A DNA stretch of 64,000 nucleotides from Vreelandella subglaciescola (lineage in GTDB: Bacteria > Pseudomonadota > Gammaproteobacteria > Pseudomonadales > Halomonadaceae), in the NCBI RefSeq assembly GCF_900142895.1, contig NZ_LT670847.1:1550001-1614000 (forward strand), written 5' to 3'. A program made the position numbers and the translations under genes. Shown piece by piece: positions 54,479 through 63,489 of the stretch (position 1 is the first letter of the stretch; the number at the start of each line of letters is the position of its first letter). The notes below the pieces were generated by a model. That model worked only from the letters and a program-made list of their open reading frames with translations, made no database searches and was not told where the DNA came from.

Positions 54479-56155
54479 TTACACCGAACGACGACGGTAA
54501 GCGCGGTATTCCGGTTCCCAGCAGTTGCGCTGGATGATTTCGCGCAGCTTGGTGCCGTCGGTTTTCAGCGCCACATCCTGATGCTGGGCCTGCGCTGCCA
54601 CTTCGAAGGCGATCGCCATACTGATTTCGCGAATGCGCGACAGTGGCGGCAGCAGCGCTCCCTTGCCGTCTTTGACCAGCGGCGCTTCCCGCGCCAGCGC
54701 CCTTGACGCGCTCATCAGCATCTCGTCGGTTACCCGGGACGCCTTGGCCGCGACTACGCCCAGCCCGATACCGGGGAAAATATAGGCGTTGTTGCACTGG
54801 GCAATGGGAATGCTACGGCCGTTATACACCACCGGCTCAAAGGGGCTGCCCGTGGCAACAAGCGCCTGACCGTCGGTCCAGTTGAGGATATCTTCCGGCA
54901 CCGCTTCGGCCTGAGAGGTCGGGTTGGACAGCGGGAAGATCACCGGATTCTCGCAGCCGCTATGCATGGTGCGCACCACGCGTTCGGTGAAAATCCCTTT
55001 CTGGCCGCACACGCCGATCAGCACGGTCGGCTTGACCTGGGCGATGGTTTCTTCAAGGCCCTGACCGTCCCACTCTGCCACCAGCGAGGCATCGTGCGCC
55101 AGGCGGTGCTGGAAGTCCCGGTGCCAATCCTGATCGGTGGTCATCAGTCCTTCACGGTCAACCATGAAGACCCGCGCCCGGGCGGCGGCTTCGCTAATGC
55201 CTTCGGCCTGCATGGCAACCACCGTTTGTTCGGCAATCCCGCAGCCGGCCGAGCCGCCGCCGACGAACACCACGCGCTGGTCGGCCAGCGTCTGCTGGCG
55301 CGCCTGACACGCGGCCATCAGCGTACCCACCACCACTGAGGCGGTGCCCTGCACGTCGTCGTTAAAGCAGCACAGTTCGTCGCGGTAGCGTTCCAGCAGC
55401 GGCACGGCGTTGGCCTGGGCGAAATCCTCGAACTGCAGCAGTACGTTGGGCCAGCGACGCTTCACGGCGGCGATGAACTCGTCGACAAAGGCGTTGTATT
55501 CGTCCTGACTCACGCGCTTGTGGCGCCAGCCCATGTACATCGGGTCGTCGAGCAGCGCCTGATTATTGGTGCCCACGTCCAGCGTGATCGGCAGCGTGTA
55601 GGCCGGGCTGATGCCGCCGCAAGCGGTATACAGCGCCAGCTTGCCGATGGGGATCCCCATGCCGCCGATGCCCTGATCGCCCAGCCCCAGAATGCGCTCG
55701 CCGTCGGTGACCACGATGACCTGGACGTTGCCCTTGGTCGCGCTGCGCAGGATGTCATCCATGTGCTCGCGGTCGGAATAGTTGATGAACAGCCCGCGGT
55801 GGTTGCGGTAAATGTTGGAAAATTCCTGACACGCCTTGCCCACCGTCGGGGTGTAGATGATCGGCAGCATTTCTTCCAGGTGATCCGAGACCAGACGGAA
55901 ATACAGCGTTTCGTTATCGTCCTGAATGGCGCGCAGGTAAATATGCCGCTCAAGGTCGGTGCCGCATTGCTGATACTGGCGGTAGGCACGCTTTAACTGG
56001 TCTTCGATCGTCTCTTCGTCCTGCGGCAACAGGCCGATGAGGTTAAACGCCAGCCGCTCCTCCTGAGTAAACGCGCTGCCCTTGTTCAAGAGCGGCATCT
56101 CCAGCAGGGTGGGACCGGCGTACGGGATATACAAAGGGCGTTTGCTCGTGGTCAT
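54479..56155 (-). CDS. maeA: NAD-dependent malic enzyme
   Basis: Oxidatively decarboxylates malate to pyruvate. The 558-residue long form (SfcA/MaeA type) has [58 protein letters not shown] and [15 protein letters not shown]. It converges on acnA; the pairing with acnA around a shared spacer is a plausible metabolic neighbourhood. Confidence 0.96.
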   Translation of the reverse strand: MTTSKRPLYIPYAGPTLLEMPLLNKGSAFTQEERLAFNLIGLLPQDEETIEDQLKRAYRQYQQCGTDLERHIYLRAIQDDNETLYFRLVSDHLEEMLPIIYTPTVGKACQEFSNIYRNHRGLFINYSDREHMDDILRSATKGNVQVIVVTDGERILGLGDQGIGGMGIPIGKLALYTACGGISPAYTLPITLDVGTNNQALLDDPMYMGWRHKRVSQDEYNAFVDEFIAAVKRRWPNVLLQFEDFAQANAVPLLERYRDELCCFNDDVQGTASVVVGTLMAACQARQQTLADQRVVFVGGGSAGCGIAEQTVVAMQAEGISEAAARARVFMVDREGLMTTDQDWHRDFQHRLAHDASLVAEWDGQGLEETIAQVKPTVLIGVCGQKGIFTERVVRTMHSGCENPVIFPLSNPTSQAEAVPEDILNWTDGQALVATGSPFEPVVYNGRSIPIAQCNNAYIFPGIGLGVVAAKASRVTDEMLMSASRALAREAPLVKDGKGALLPPLSRIREISMAIAFEVAAQAQHQDVALKTDGTKLREIIQRNCWEPEYRAYRRRSV

Positions 56156-56288
56156 GGCTACTCTCTACAGTTAAATCGGTCTACCGTTAAATCGGCCTAC
56201 AGCTCAATCGGCACCGCGTTGAACGCGTGGCGCTGCCGCCGTAGCAGCAGTCAATTAGTCTAAGAAGAAACGCGGGTAATGTAACACG

Positions 56289-56310
56289 ACACCGGCATAA
56301 AAGCCGGTGT
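56289..56310. terminator. hairpin upstream of maeA and downstream of the YedE gene
   Basis: ACACCGGC and GCCGGTGT form an 8-bp stem around ATAAAA, 47 bases beyond the transporter stop on the minus strand. No T-run follows, so it is a weak or rho-assisted terminator candidate at best. Confidence 0.4.
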
Positions 56311-56356
56311 GATCCAATGTTGGCATAACGTATGGTTGACGCTGCGTGAAATATGC

Positions 56357-57580
56357 TTAACAGGTTTTGGCGACGGGCTGGCGCGCAGCTTCGCCAATGA
56401 AAAACGCCGGGCGCAGTTTCACGCCGAGCATATTGCCGGCAAACGCGGCCACCAACCACAGCCAGCCGTGCAGGCTGCCCGAGGCAATACCGCTGAAGTA
56501 GGCGCCGATATTGCAGCCAAACGCCAGCCGCGCACCGTAACCCAGCAGCAACCCGCCGATGACAGCCGCCGCCACTGAGCGTAGCGGAATACGGAAGTTC
56601 GGCGCAAAGCGCCCGGCAAGGCTGGCTGCCGCCAGCGCGCCAAGCATGATGCCGACATTCATCACCGTGGTAATGTCGCCCCACACGTTGGCATTCAGCG
56701 CTGCGGCGTTGCCGGGCGACTGCCAGTAGCCCCACTGGCTGGCATCGCCGCCCAGCAGCGAAAAGCCCTTGGCGCCCCACAGCGCAAACGCCGAGGTAAT
56801 GCCCCAGGGGCGGCCGGCCAACGCCAGCGTGGTGAAATTCAACAGCGCCAGTGCCAGCGCCCCCGCCAGCAGCGGCCAGGGGCCGGCCGCCAGCCGTGCC
56901 AGACCCTGGCGAGGCGCCGCCGCGACATGCTCAAGCTCACCGTGGCGGCGCTTTTCCATCACCACGGTGGCCGCAGTGATCACGGCGAAAAGCACCAGAC
57001 TAATCGCCATGCCGCCGCCGGCACCTGCCACTTGCACCAGCGACACCGGGCGGAACGCCGGCAGGCTTTGCCAGAAGCTGAAATGCGCAGTGCCGATAAC
57101 CGAGCCGACGATGAAAAACGCCAGCGTGATCACCATTCGCGCATTACCGCCGCCGGCGGTAAACAGCGTGCCCGAGGCACAGCCGCCACCCAGCTGCATG
57201 CCCAACCCGAATAAGAACGCGCCCACAATGACCGAGAGTCCCAGCGGCGCGACAAAGCCTTGAACCGCCACGCCATTCAAGGTGCCGGCGCTTAGTGCGG
57301 GGAAAAACAGCACCACGGCCACGGCGAGCATCAGCATCTGCGCGCGCAGCCCGCGGCCGCGCCGCTGGGTAATAAACACGCGCCACGCCGAGGTAAAGCC
57401 AAAAGCCGCGTGGTAAAGCACCACGCCAAACAGCCCGCCAACGATCAGCAGCAGGCCGGTATTGGCAGCAAACAGCGCACCGACCAGCACGCCGCCCAAG
57501 ACAATCGCGGTAATCGCCAGCGCGGCGATGCGATAACGTGCCGCAGGCGCTTGCGGCTCATCCATCGACGTTTCACTCAT
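56357..57580 (-). CDS. YeeE/YedE-family sulfur-compound transporter
   Basis: An inner-membrane protein of about 407 residues with two YeeE/YedE halves. Each half carries the family Cys motif: LGMQLGGGCASGTLFTAGGG and LGYGARLAFGCNIGAYFSG. The group includes TsuA, a thiosulfate importer. No TusA-like partner is next to it. The ATG at 57580 (MSETSMDEPQ) has AGGTG seven bases before it; a GTG three codons earlier is the alternative. Confidence 0.88.
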   Translation of the reverse strand: MSETSMDEPQAPAARYRIAALAITAIVLGGVLVGALFAANTGLLLIVGGLFGVVLYHAAFGFTSAWRVFITQRRGRGLRAQMLMLAVAVVLFFPALSAGTLNGVAVQGFVAPLGLSVIVGAFLFGLGMQLGGGCASGTLFTAGGGNARMVITLAFFIVGSVIGTAHFSFWQSLPAFRPVSLVQVAGAGGGMAISLVLFAVITAATVVMEKRRHGELEHVAAAPRQGLARLAAGPWPLLAGALALALLNFTTLALAGRPWGITSAFALWGAKGFSLLGGDASQWGYWQSPGNAAALNANVWGDITTVMNVGIMLGALAAASLAGRFAPNFRIPLRSVAAAVIGGLLLGYGARLAFGCNIGAYFSGIASGSLHGWLWLVAAFAGNMLGVKLRPAFFIGEAARQPVAKTC

Positions 57581-57620
57581 CAGGTTCACCTCTCACACGC
57601 TATGTTTCACACGCTATCTC

Positions 57621-58643
57621 TCACACAAAGCGGCCAAGCCCGATGGCTGAGCGCAGTTTATCCATGGTCACGGCAGCTTCTTCGCGGGCACGTTCGGCGC
57701 CTTGCTGGAGCACCGTTTCGATATGGCCAGGATCTTCCATCAGCGCGTTATAGCGCTCGCGAGGCTCGCTCAGGTGGGCGTTGAGATGCTCGAACACCGC
57801 GTTTTTGGCATCCCCCCAGCCAATGCCCTCGGCATAGCGTTCGCGCATGGCAGCGGTGTCATCCGCGCCGGCAAAGGCGGAATAAATCTGGTAAAGCGTG
57901 CAGCTGTCCGGGTCCTTGGGTTCGCCCGGTTCCAGCGAGTTGGTCTTGATCTTGCGCACCAGCTTCTGCAGCTTTTTCTCGGGCACAAACAGCGGAATGG
58001 TGTTGTTATAGCTTTTCGACATCTTGCGCCCGTCAAGGCCGCCGAGCACCTCGACTTTTTCATCCACCGCCGCCTCGGGCAGAGTAAAATACTCGCCCTT
58101 GTACAGGTGGTTGAAGCGCCCGGCGATATCGCGCGCCATCTCGATATGCTGGATCTGGTCGCGGCCCACCGGCACGCGGTTGGCGTTGAACATCAGGATG
58201 TCCGCGGCCATCAGCACCGGGTAGCCAAACAGCCCCATGGTGATGCCCTTGTCAGCGTCCTGATTGCCGGCCTGCTCGTTCTCGGCCACCGAGGCCTTGT
58301 AGGCGTGGGCACGGTTCATCAGCCCCTTGGAACAGACGCAGGACAGCATCCACGCCAGTTCGGGTATCTCGAGAATGTCGGACTGACGGTAAAAAATCGC
58401 GTTGTCGGTATCCAGCCCCAGCGCCAGCCAGGTCGCGGCGATTTCCAGCCGCGACTGCTGAACGCGTTTGGGGTCCTGGCACTTGATCAACGCGTGGTAG
58501 TCGGCGAGAAAGTAGAACGACTGCACGTTGGGGTCCTGGCTTGCCTCGATGGCAGGCTTGATTGCGCCAACGTAGTTGCCAAGGTGCGGCGTACCGGTGG
58601 TAGTGATACCGGTCAGCACGCGAGTGTTAGGTGATGTCGACAT
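57621..58643 (-). CDS. trpS: tryptophan-tRNA ligase
   Basis: Charges tRNA-Trp. The 340-residue class I synthetase has the HIGH-like [13 protein letters not shown] and the KMSKS motif [10 protein letters not shown]. Start at [12 protein letters not shown]; the longer frame adds 17 residues. It begins 56 bases after the split pilX-like gene and may be read from the same strand. Confidence 0.97.
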   Translation of the reverse strand: MSTSPNTRVLTGITTTGTPHLGNYVGAIKPAIEASQDPNVQSFYFLADYHALIKCQDPKRVQQSRLEIAATWLALGLDTDNAIFYRQSDILEIPELAWMLSCVCSKGLMNRAHAYKASVAENEQAGNQDADKGITMGLFGYPVLMAADILMFNANRVPVGRDQIQHIEMARDIAGRFNHLYKGEYFTLPEAAVDEKVEVLGGLDGRKMSKSYNNTIPLFVPEKKLQKLVRKIKTNSLEPGEPKDPDSCTLYQIYSAFAGADDTAAMRERYAEGIGWGDAKNAVFEHLNAHLSEPRERYNALMEDPGHIETVLQQGAERAREEAAVTMDKLRSAIGLGRFV

Positions 58644-59340
58644 TAAGAGAACTCTTGGGATAAATTCACAATATTTTATACAGAATAGGGGCACTTAACT
58701 ACCGCGTTTCTATCCACTCATTAGCAAAGCTGAGCACATTGCCTGCCTTTCCATCAGCACTCACTTCGTAATCGGCAAGCTCCGGCACATGTTCCAGGCT
58801 TCCCGCACCGGAGATCACGACGTTCTGAGCACGCAGCCCACCATACAGGGCGCCGCTTCCGCTAATAACCACATCCGATCCTGGTGCATAAATCGCAGCG
58901 TAAGTATCGTTGGATCCGCCAATAGTCACGCCATTACCGGCTTGCTGATAGGCGCTATAAATACTCACCGCAGGTCTTATCAGGCCATTACTGTCTTGGC
59001 GCATAAAATCCTCAGCACCCAGCGCCAGTTCGCTGCCTGCGGACAGCCTCACCTTACCGCTGACGTACAAATTCAACATGGCGCCCTTGGAGATTTCGAG
59101 CGAAGTGTTACCCCCCAAGTCAAAATCACCCTCAACAAAAAGATTAACCGTTCCATCTACCACCAAGCGTTGCAAGCGTCCCGCGGATTGCAAATCTCTA
59201 TCGACTCGTAATGAAGTTTCGCTGCCAGGCTCGCCTAAATAAGAGGTCGATGCATCCTTATTTCCACTTCCACCAGTGAGAGTAAATGTTTGTAAGCGTC
59301 TGGTAATCCCATCTTGAGCCTGGTGCCGCAGCCGGCAAGA

Positions 59341-59370
59341 TAGTGTCCACTTATTCCTTGGTGGACACTA
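59341..59370 (+). promoter_or_regulatory. hairpin masking the tnpA ribosome site
   Basis: TAGTGTCCAC and GTGGACACTA form a perfect 10-bp stem around 10 bases, ending three bases before the tnpA ATG. The GGTGG that would serve as ribosome site lies in the 3' arm. Such a structure could block translation of tnpA from outside transcripts, a known way for insertion sequences to limit themselves. Confidence 0.55.
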
Positions 59371-59373
59371 ATC

Positions 59374-59730
59374 ATGAGCGACACAAGAGCACTCCGACCT
59401 TACCGCAAGCGCCGGCAATACACCCCAGAATTCAAGGCCCAACGGGTGGCTGAAAGCCAACAGCCTGGAACGTCTGTTGCCCGTGTTGCTTTGGATAATG
59501 ACCTCAACGCCAACTTGCTTCGGCGCTGGATCAGCGAGGCGAAGCAAACAGGTAAAAACCTGTCGCCCGCGTTTGTGCCTATCAATGCACCGGCGGCGAC
59601 GCCCCCGGTCGTAGAAAAACCGGGCACCATCCGTATCGAAATCCCCCGGGCCGGCGGCCCGGTTGTGGTGGAATGGCCAGCCGACCAGGCGCATCAGTGC
59701 GTGGCGCTTCTACGGAACCTGCTGCAATGA
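59374..59730 (+). CDS. tnpA: IS66 transposase accessory protein TnpA
   Basis: A 118-residue protein with an N-terminal helix-turn-helix (RRQYTPEFKAQRVAESQ; NLLRRWISEAKQTGKN), expected to bind the element ends. Its stop overlaps the tnpB start (ATGA), giving translational coupling. Confidence 0.93.
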   Translation: MSDTRALRPYRKRRQYTPEFKAQRVAESQQPGTSVARVALDNDLNANLLRRWISEAKQTGKNLSPAFVPINAPAATPPVVEKPGTIRIEIPRAGGPVVVEWPADQAHQCVALLRNLLQ

Positions 59731-60062
59731 TCCGCATCGATGAAATCTGGCTGGCCACAGAGCCATTAGACATGCGCGCTGGACCAGACACGGCGTTAGC
59801 GCGTGTGGTGCAAGTGTTCGGCTCGGCCAGGCCACACTGTGCTTACCTGTTCGCCAATAAACGCGGCAATCGGATGAAGGTGCTGATCCACGATGGTCTG
59901 GGCGTCTGGCTCTGTGCCCGCCGCCTGAATCGTGGCAAGTTCCACTGGGGCGAATCCTGGCGCGGTGATCAACTGCGTTTGACCGATGAGCAGCTGGCCG
60001 CTCTGGTTCAGGGGCTTCCCTGGCAGCGCCTGGGTGCCGCCGGCGTTATCTCGGTGCTGTAA
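59727..60062 (+). CDS. tnpB: IS66 accessory protein TnpB
   Basis: A 111-residue protein with the family pattern LDMRAGPDTALARVVQVFG, AYLFANKRGNRMKVLIHDGLGVWLCARRLNRGKF. Required for transposition in IS66 elements; its exact role is unsettled. The ATG is at 59727 within the tnpA stop; the longer upstream frame is not used. Confidence 0.93.
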   Translation: MIRIDEIWLATEPLDMRAGPDTALARVVQVFGSARPHCAYLFANKRGNRMKVLIHDGLGVWLCARRLNRGKFHWGESWRGDQLRLTDEQLAALVQGLPWQRLGAAGVISVL

Positions 60063-60137
60063 CCACACGTCGAGCCTTCTGACCATGATCAGAAGGGCGC
60101 ATCGCCACGGTGGCCGTGGCTTGGCATACTGCTCACC

Positions 60138-61679
60138 ATGTCACAACGTCCCGATCTTGACCATCTCTCCCCCGACCAGCTCCGCGCACTCGCAGCGGCG
60201 CTGTTCGATCGCGTGGAGCATAAAGATCGGACGCTCGTTCACCGCGATGCGGTTATCGAAAAACTGACTCACGAAGTGGCCATTCTCAAGCGCCACCAGT
60301 ATGCCCAACGCAGCGAACAACGGGACGCGGCTCAGGGCAGCCTGCTGGATGAGCTGGTCGACGGCGACCTTGCCGCCATCGAAGCTGAACTGGCACAGCT
60401 AACCGCCGATGACGCACCGGCCCCACCTAAAAAACAGCCCAGGCGGGCGCCACTGCCGCCCGAGCTGCCCCGCACCTTGATCCACCACGAGCCTGAGAAC
60501 ACCCAGTGCCGCTGCGGCTGCCAGCTCAAGCGTGTGGGGGAAGACATCAGTGAAAAGCTGGATTACGTCCCTGGCGAGTTCACGGTCGAGCGCCATATTC
60601 GGGGTAAATGGGCCTGTAAACAGTGCGACACCCTAATCCAGGCGCCGGCACCGGCCCAGGTCATCGACAAAGGCATTCCGACTGCCGGGTTGCTGGCTCA
60701 AGTGCTGGTCGCCAAATACTCGGATCATTTGCCGCTGTATCGTCAGGAACGTATCTTCGGTCGCGCCGGTCTTACCATCCCGCGTTCCACCCTGGCAGCG
60801 TGGGTAGGCAACGGCGGGGTCCAGTTGCAGCCGTTGGTGGATGCACTGAGAGACATCCTTCTGCAACGCAATGTCCTGCACGCCGACGAAACACCGGTCA
60901 GCATGCTGGCCCCGGGCAAGAAGAAAACCCATCGCGCCTACGTCTGGGCGTACTGCACGACACCGTTTTCAGATCTCAACGCGGTGATTTACGCGTTCGC
61001 CCCCAGCCGCGCCGGTGCGCACGCTCGTACCTTCCTGGGCGACTGGCAAGGCAAGCTGGTCTGCGACGATTATTCAGGTTACAAGGCCGGCTTCGGTAAC
61101 GGCATCACCGAAATCGGCTGCATGGCTCATGCCCGCCGCAAGTTCTACGACCTTCACCAGACCCATAAGAGCACCCTTGCGGCACAAGCGCTCGAATACA
61201 TCGGTCAGCTGTACCAGATCGAGCGGGAAGCCAAAGACCTGCCCCCGGATAAACGGCAGTCCATCAGAGATAAAAAGGCCCGGCCCATTGCCGATGCGCT
61301 GCATCAATGGATGCTGGCTCAACGACAGAAAGTGCCGGATGGTTCCGGCACCGCCAGGGCGTTGGATTACAGTCTCAAACGCTGGAAAGCGCTGACGCGC
61401 TATCTCGATGATGGCGCGGTGCCTATCGATAATAACCGGGTGGAAAACCAGATACGCCCGTGGGCACTGGGGCGTTCCAACTGGCTGTTCGCGGGCTCAC
61501 TGAGAAGTGGCCAGCGTGCGGCGGCGGTGATGACGCTAATCCAGTCCGCCAAGCTCAATGGGCACGACCCGTATGCCTATCTAAAAGACGTGTTGACGAG
61601 GCTGCCGACGCAGAAGAACAACGCCATTGATGAGTTGCTACCGCACAACTGGAAACCGACGGTCATTAGCAAGGCGTGA
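60138..61679 (+). CDS. tnpC: IS66 transposase TnpC
   Basis: The 513-residue DDE transposase. It has an N-terminal helical region, a zinc-type segment (CRCGC...CKQCD, about 120-165) and the DDE residues in HADETPV, CDDYSGY and NRVENQIRPWALGRSNWLF. Its stop codon lies about 15 bases from the right end of the element. Complete, no frameshift. Confidence 0.95.
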   Translation: MSQRPDLDHLSPDQLRALAAALFDRVEHKDRTLVHRDAVIEKLTHEVAILKRHQYAQRSEQRDAAQGSLLDELVDGDLAAIEAELAQLTADDAPAPPKKQPRRAPLPPELPRTLIHHEPENTQCRCGCQLKRVGEDISEKLDYVPGEFTVERHIRGKWACKQCDTLIQAPAPAQVIDKGIPTAGLLAQVLVAKYSDHLPLYRQERIFGRAGLTIPRSTLAAWVGNGGVQLQPLVDALRDILLQRNVLHADETPVSMLAPGKKKTHRAYVWAYCTTPFSDLNAVIYAFAPSRAGAHARTFLGDWQGKLVCDDYSGYKAGFGNGITEIGCMAHARRKFYDLHQTHKSTLAAQALEYIGQLYQIEREAKDLPPDKRQSIRDKKARPIADALHQWMLAQRQKVPDGSGTARALDYSLKRWKALTRYLDDGAVPIDNNRVENQIRPWALGRSNWLFAGSLRSGQRAAAVMTLIQSAKLNGHDPYAYLKDVLTRLPTQKNNAIDELLPHNWKPTVISKA

Positions 61680-62554
61680 TGGCCGGACGCTTACAAATGT
61701 TTTCCCTGTTTGCTTATAGTAATGATCCAGGCCCCGTTTTTGCAGCCACTCTGCTGCCCCCGCTACGTCCAGCTCAGACGCTTTGGCATCAAAATAAGAC
61801 TGATCCTTATCTCCTTTTTCTAAAACACCTATGCCGTCGCACTTTTCTACAAACTTATAACCGTCCTCACTATCCTGATAGTCCTTAATTGCTTCCTGAT
61901 TTTGATTACCCCACCAATCAGGAAAAACAAACTCTCCTCCAGCGGCCAGGCTATCGGGTGGCGCAGGATTACCACTAACGATGACATCGTTTCCTGCTAC
62001 CACACCACCGGTTATTGTTGCACTACCGCTGAGCGTAATGTTCTGACACGATGTCACGGCTGAACCAAAGGGGGTCACGACGTCATCACTCGGGTCATCA
62101 TATTTCAATAAAATAGTCGTGCTTTCTGCCCTTCCGCGCTCGCGCCCACCAGCGACGCCTTTTGTTACCACATAGTGGCCACCCTCGGATAGTATTAACG
62201 AGATATAGACGCATTCAGGCTGCCCATTGCGCTCACAGCCATAATTAAGCTTCTTCAGATTGGCTGAATAATTCTTGTCAAGCTCATCCCAATCCATCGC
62301 TTGTAAGATACTTAAAGTTACTTTCTTGCCAGCATCATTGAATCTATCTTTTTTGATGCTTCTGCGATCCAAGACACTTGCCGCGGCAATCTCGGCATTC
62401 ATCTGTGCCTGGGCAGAGGCGCGATAATTCCCCGCCAAGCGCTCGTCGATCAGCGAGCTTTGCATACCGGAAATACCCACTACCAGGGCGCCGGTTAGAA
62501 GCGCCAGCACGATAACCAGCGCCGCGCCCCGCTGTTGTTTCATTGCCTGACCCA

Positions 62555-63070
62555 TTACTGGCTTTCCTCCGGCGACGCACCGCCATTAGCAAAGTACTTG
62601 TCCACAATCGACTGGCGCTTGGCTACCCGGAATATGATAGCTTCGCCGTTCTTTTCCAGCGGTAAAGAGATTTCGACCACATTCCCCTTATCATCAAGCA
62701 GGTCATTCTCCTCACAGTCGTCTTCTGACCAATTTCCATCAAACGACCGGGGAAACGTGACCAGCGGCTGATTTTTATCAATGTCTTGCAATGTGCATTC
62801 ACACTGATCGTCCTTGTCCTTATTTATCTGGCACTGGAGCGTATAAGGCATGCCCTCGCCATCGTCCTTGCTCTGCCGAATACCGGCACTCAGCGTATGG
62901 GCCGCAAAGATCACCGTTTCCTGCTTGCGGCTTAGCTCACCAACGGTTTGAAACGTCTGCAGCGTGGTCAGGAATAAAGAACCGGCACCCAGCACCACAA
63001 GGCTGCCCACCAATAGCGCCACCATCAGCTCTATCAGGGTAAAACCGGCCTGCCGGGATGCGGATATCAT
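62555..63070 (-). CDS. pilW: PilW-type minor pilin
   Basis: A 171-residue prepilin with the type III signal QAGFTLIELMVALLVGSLVV. It belongs with pilV and pilX in the minor pilin set that primes type IV pilus assembly. It is shorter than canonical PilW (about 250 or more). ATG at 63070 follows GAGG; a GTG at 63082 overlaps the pilV stop. Its TAA overlaps the pilX ATG (TAATG). Confidence 0.85.
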   Translation of the reverse strand: MISASRQAGFTLIELMVALLVGSLVVLGAGSLFLTTLQTFQTVGELSRKQETVIFAAHTLSAGIRQSKDDGEGMPYTLQCQINKDKDDQCECTLQDIDKNQPLVTFPRSFDGNWSEDDCEENDLLDDKGNVVEISLPLEKNGEAIIFRVAKRQSIVDKYFANGGASPEESQ

Positions 63071-63078
63071 GGCGTACC

Positions 63079-63489
63079 TCACGTGTTTTCCGGCAGGCGG
63101 ACGGTATAGGTCACGGCACCGTAGCCGTCTTCGTTTTCGACGTTATCCAGCGTCACCGTAATCGTGTAGGTGCAGCTGTTTCCCGTGATATCCAGCGTGG
63201 CATTGCGCAAGGGGTTGGAAGGCGTATCGCGTTCCCAGTGCTTTTTCCAATCTGTCTGCATACCGGCAAGCTTCAGCTCATCGGATGTGCAGTTATTGGC
63301 ATCCGCAAGTGCTTCCCAGAGCCGTTCCTGAGCATCCACGGCGGCAAGGGTGGCAACCGAGTGCTGGTAGCCGCGGCTGGCGCTATTCAGGGCATTAAGC
63401 TGCATGGCGGCGATGCCCATCAGCCCGAACGAGAGGATGGCCAGCGCCACCAGCGCTTCAATCAGGGTAAAGCCGTGCTGGCGCTTCAT
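63079..63489 (-). CDS. pilV: PilV-type minor pilin
   Basis: A 136-residue prepilin starting KRQHGFTLIEALVALAILSFGLMG, with a globular domain containing a Cys pair (NNCTSDE...NSCTYTI). The ATG overlaps the upstream fimT stop by four bases; the stop overlaps the possible GTG start of pilW. The tight spacing shows one operon. Confidence 0.88.
   Translation of the reverse strand: MKRQHGFTLIEALVALAILSFGLMGIAAMQLNALNSASRGYQHSVATLAAVDAQERLWEALADANNCTSDELKLAGMQTDWKKHWERDTPSNPLRNATLDITGNSCTYTITVTLDNVENEDGYGAVTYTVRLPENT

Larger units (their letters stand above)
59292..61694 (+). mobile_element. IS66-family insertion sequence (2403 bp)
   Basis: A complete element with terminal inverted repeats starting GTAAGCGTC at both ends (left GTAAGCGTCTGG, right GTAAGCGTCCGG on the other strand). 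It is flanked by an exact 8-bp target duplication AAATGTTT (59284..59291 and 61695..61702), the size typical of IS66. It encodes tnpA, tnpB and tnpC intact. The clean duplication and intact genes suggest a recent insertion into the pilX-like gene, transcribed against it. Confidence 0.95.
58699..62555 (-). pseudogene. pilX: PilX-like minor pilin/pilus assembly gene split by IS66
   Basis: Before insertion this was one frame of 481 codons. The N-terminal part (62555..61703) starts MGQAMKQQRGAALVIVLALL with a PilX-type membrane helix and Tyr/Cys-rich domain; the C-terminal part (59291..58699) has Gly/Asn/Val repeats (LFVEGDFDLGGNTSLEI) resembling a beta-helix. Joining the two across one copy of the target duplication keeps the frame (codon AAA at the join) with no stop. 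At 481 residues it is much longer than usual PilX (about 170-200). The ATG overlaps the pilW stop. GC is lower here (60 of 120 in 62101..62220). Confidence 0.9.

Noticed and set aside
61676..61888. Small plus-strand frame starting at the IS66 right end
   Set aside because: It crosses the IS border into antisense pilX sequence; no protein features.
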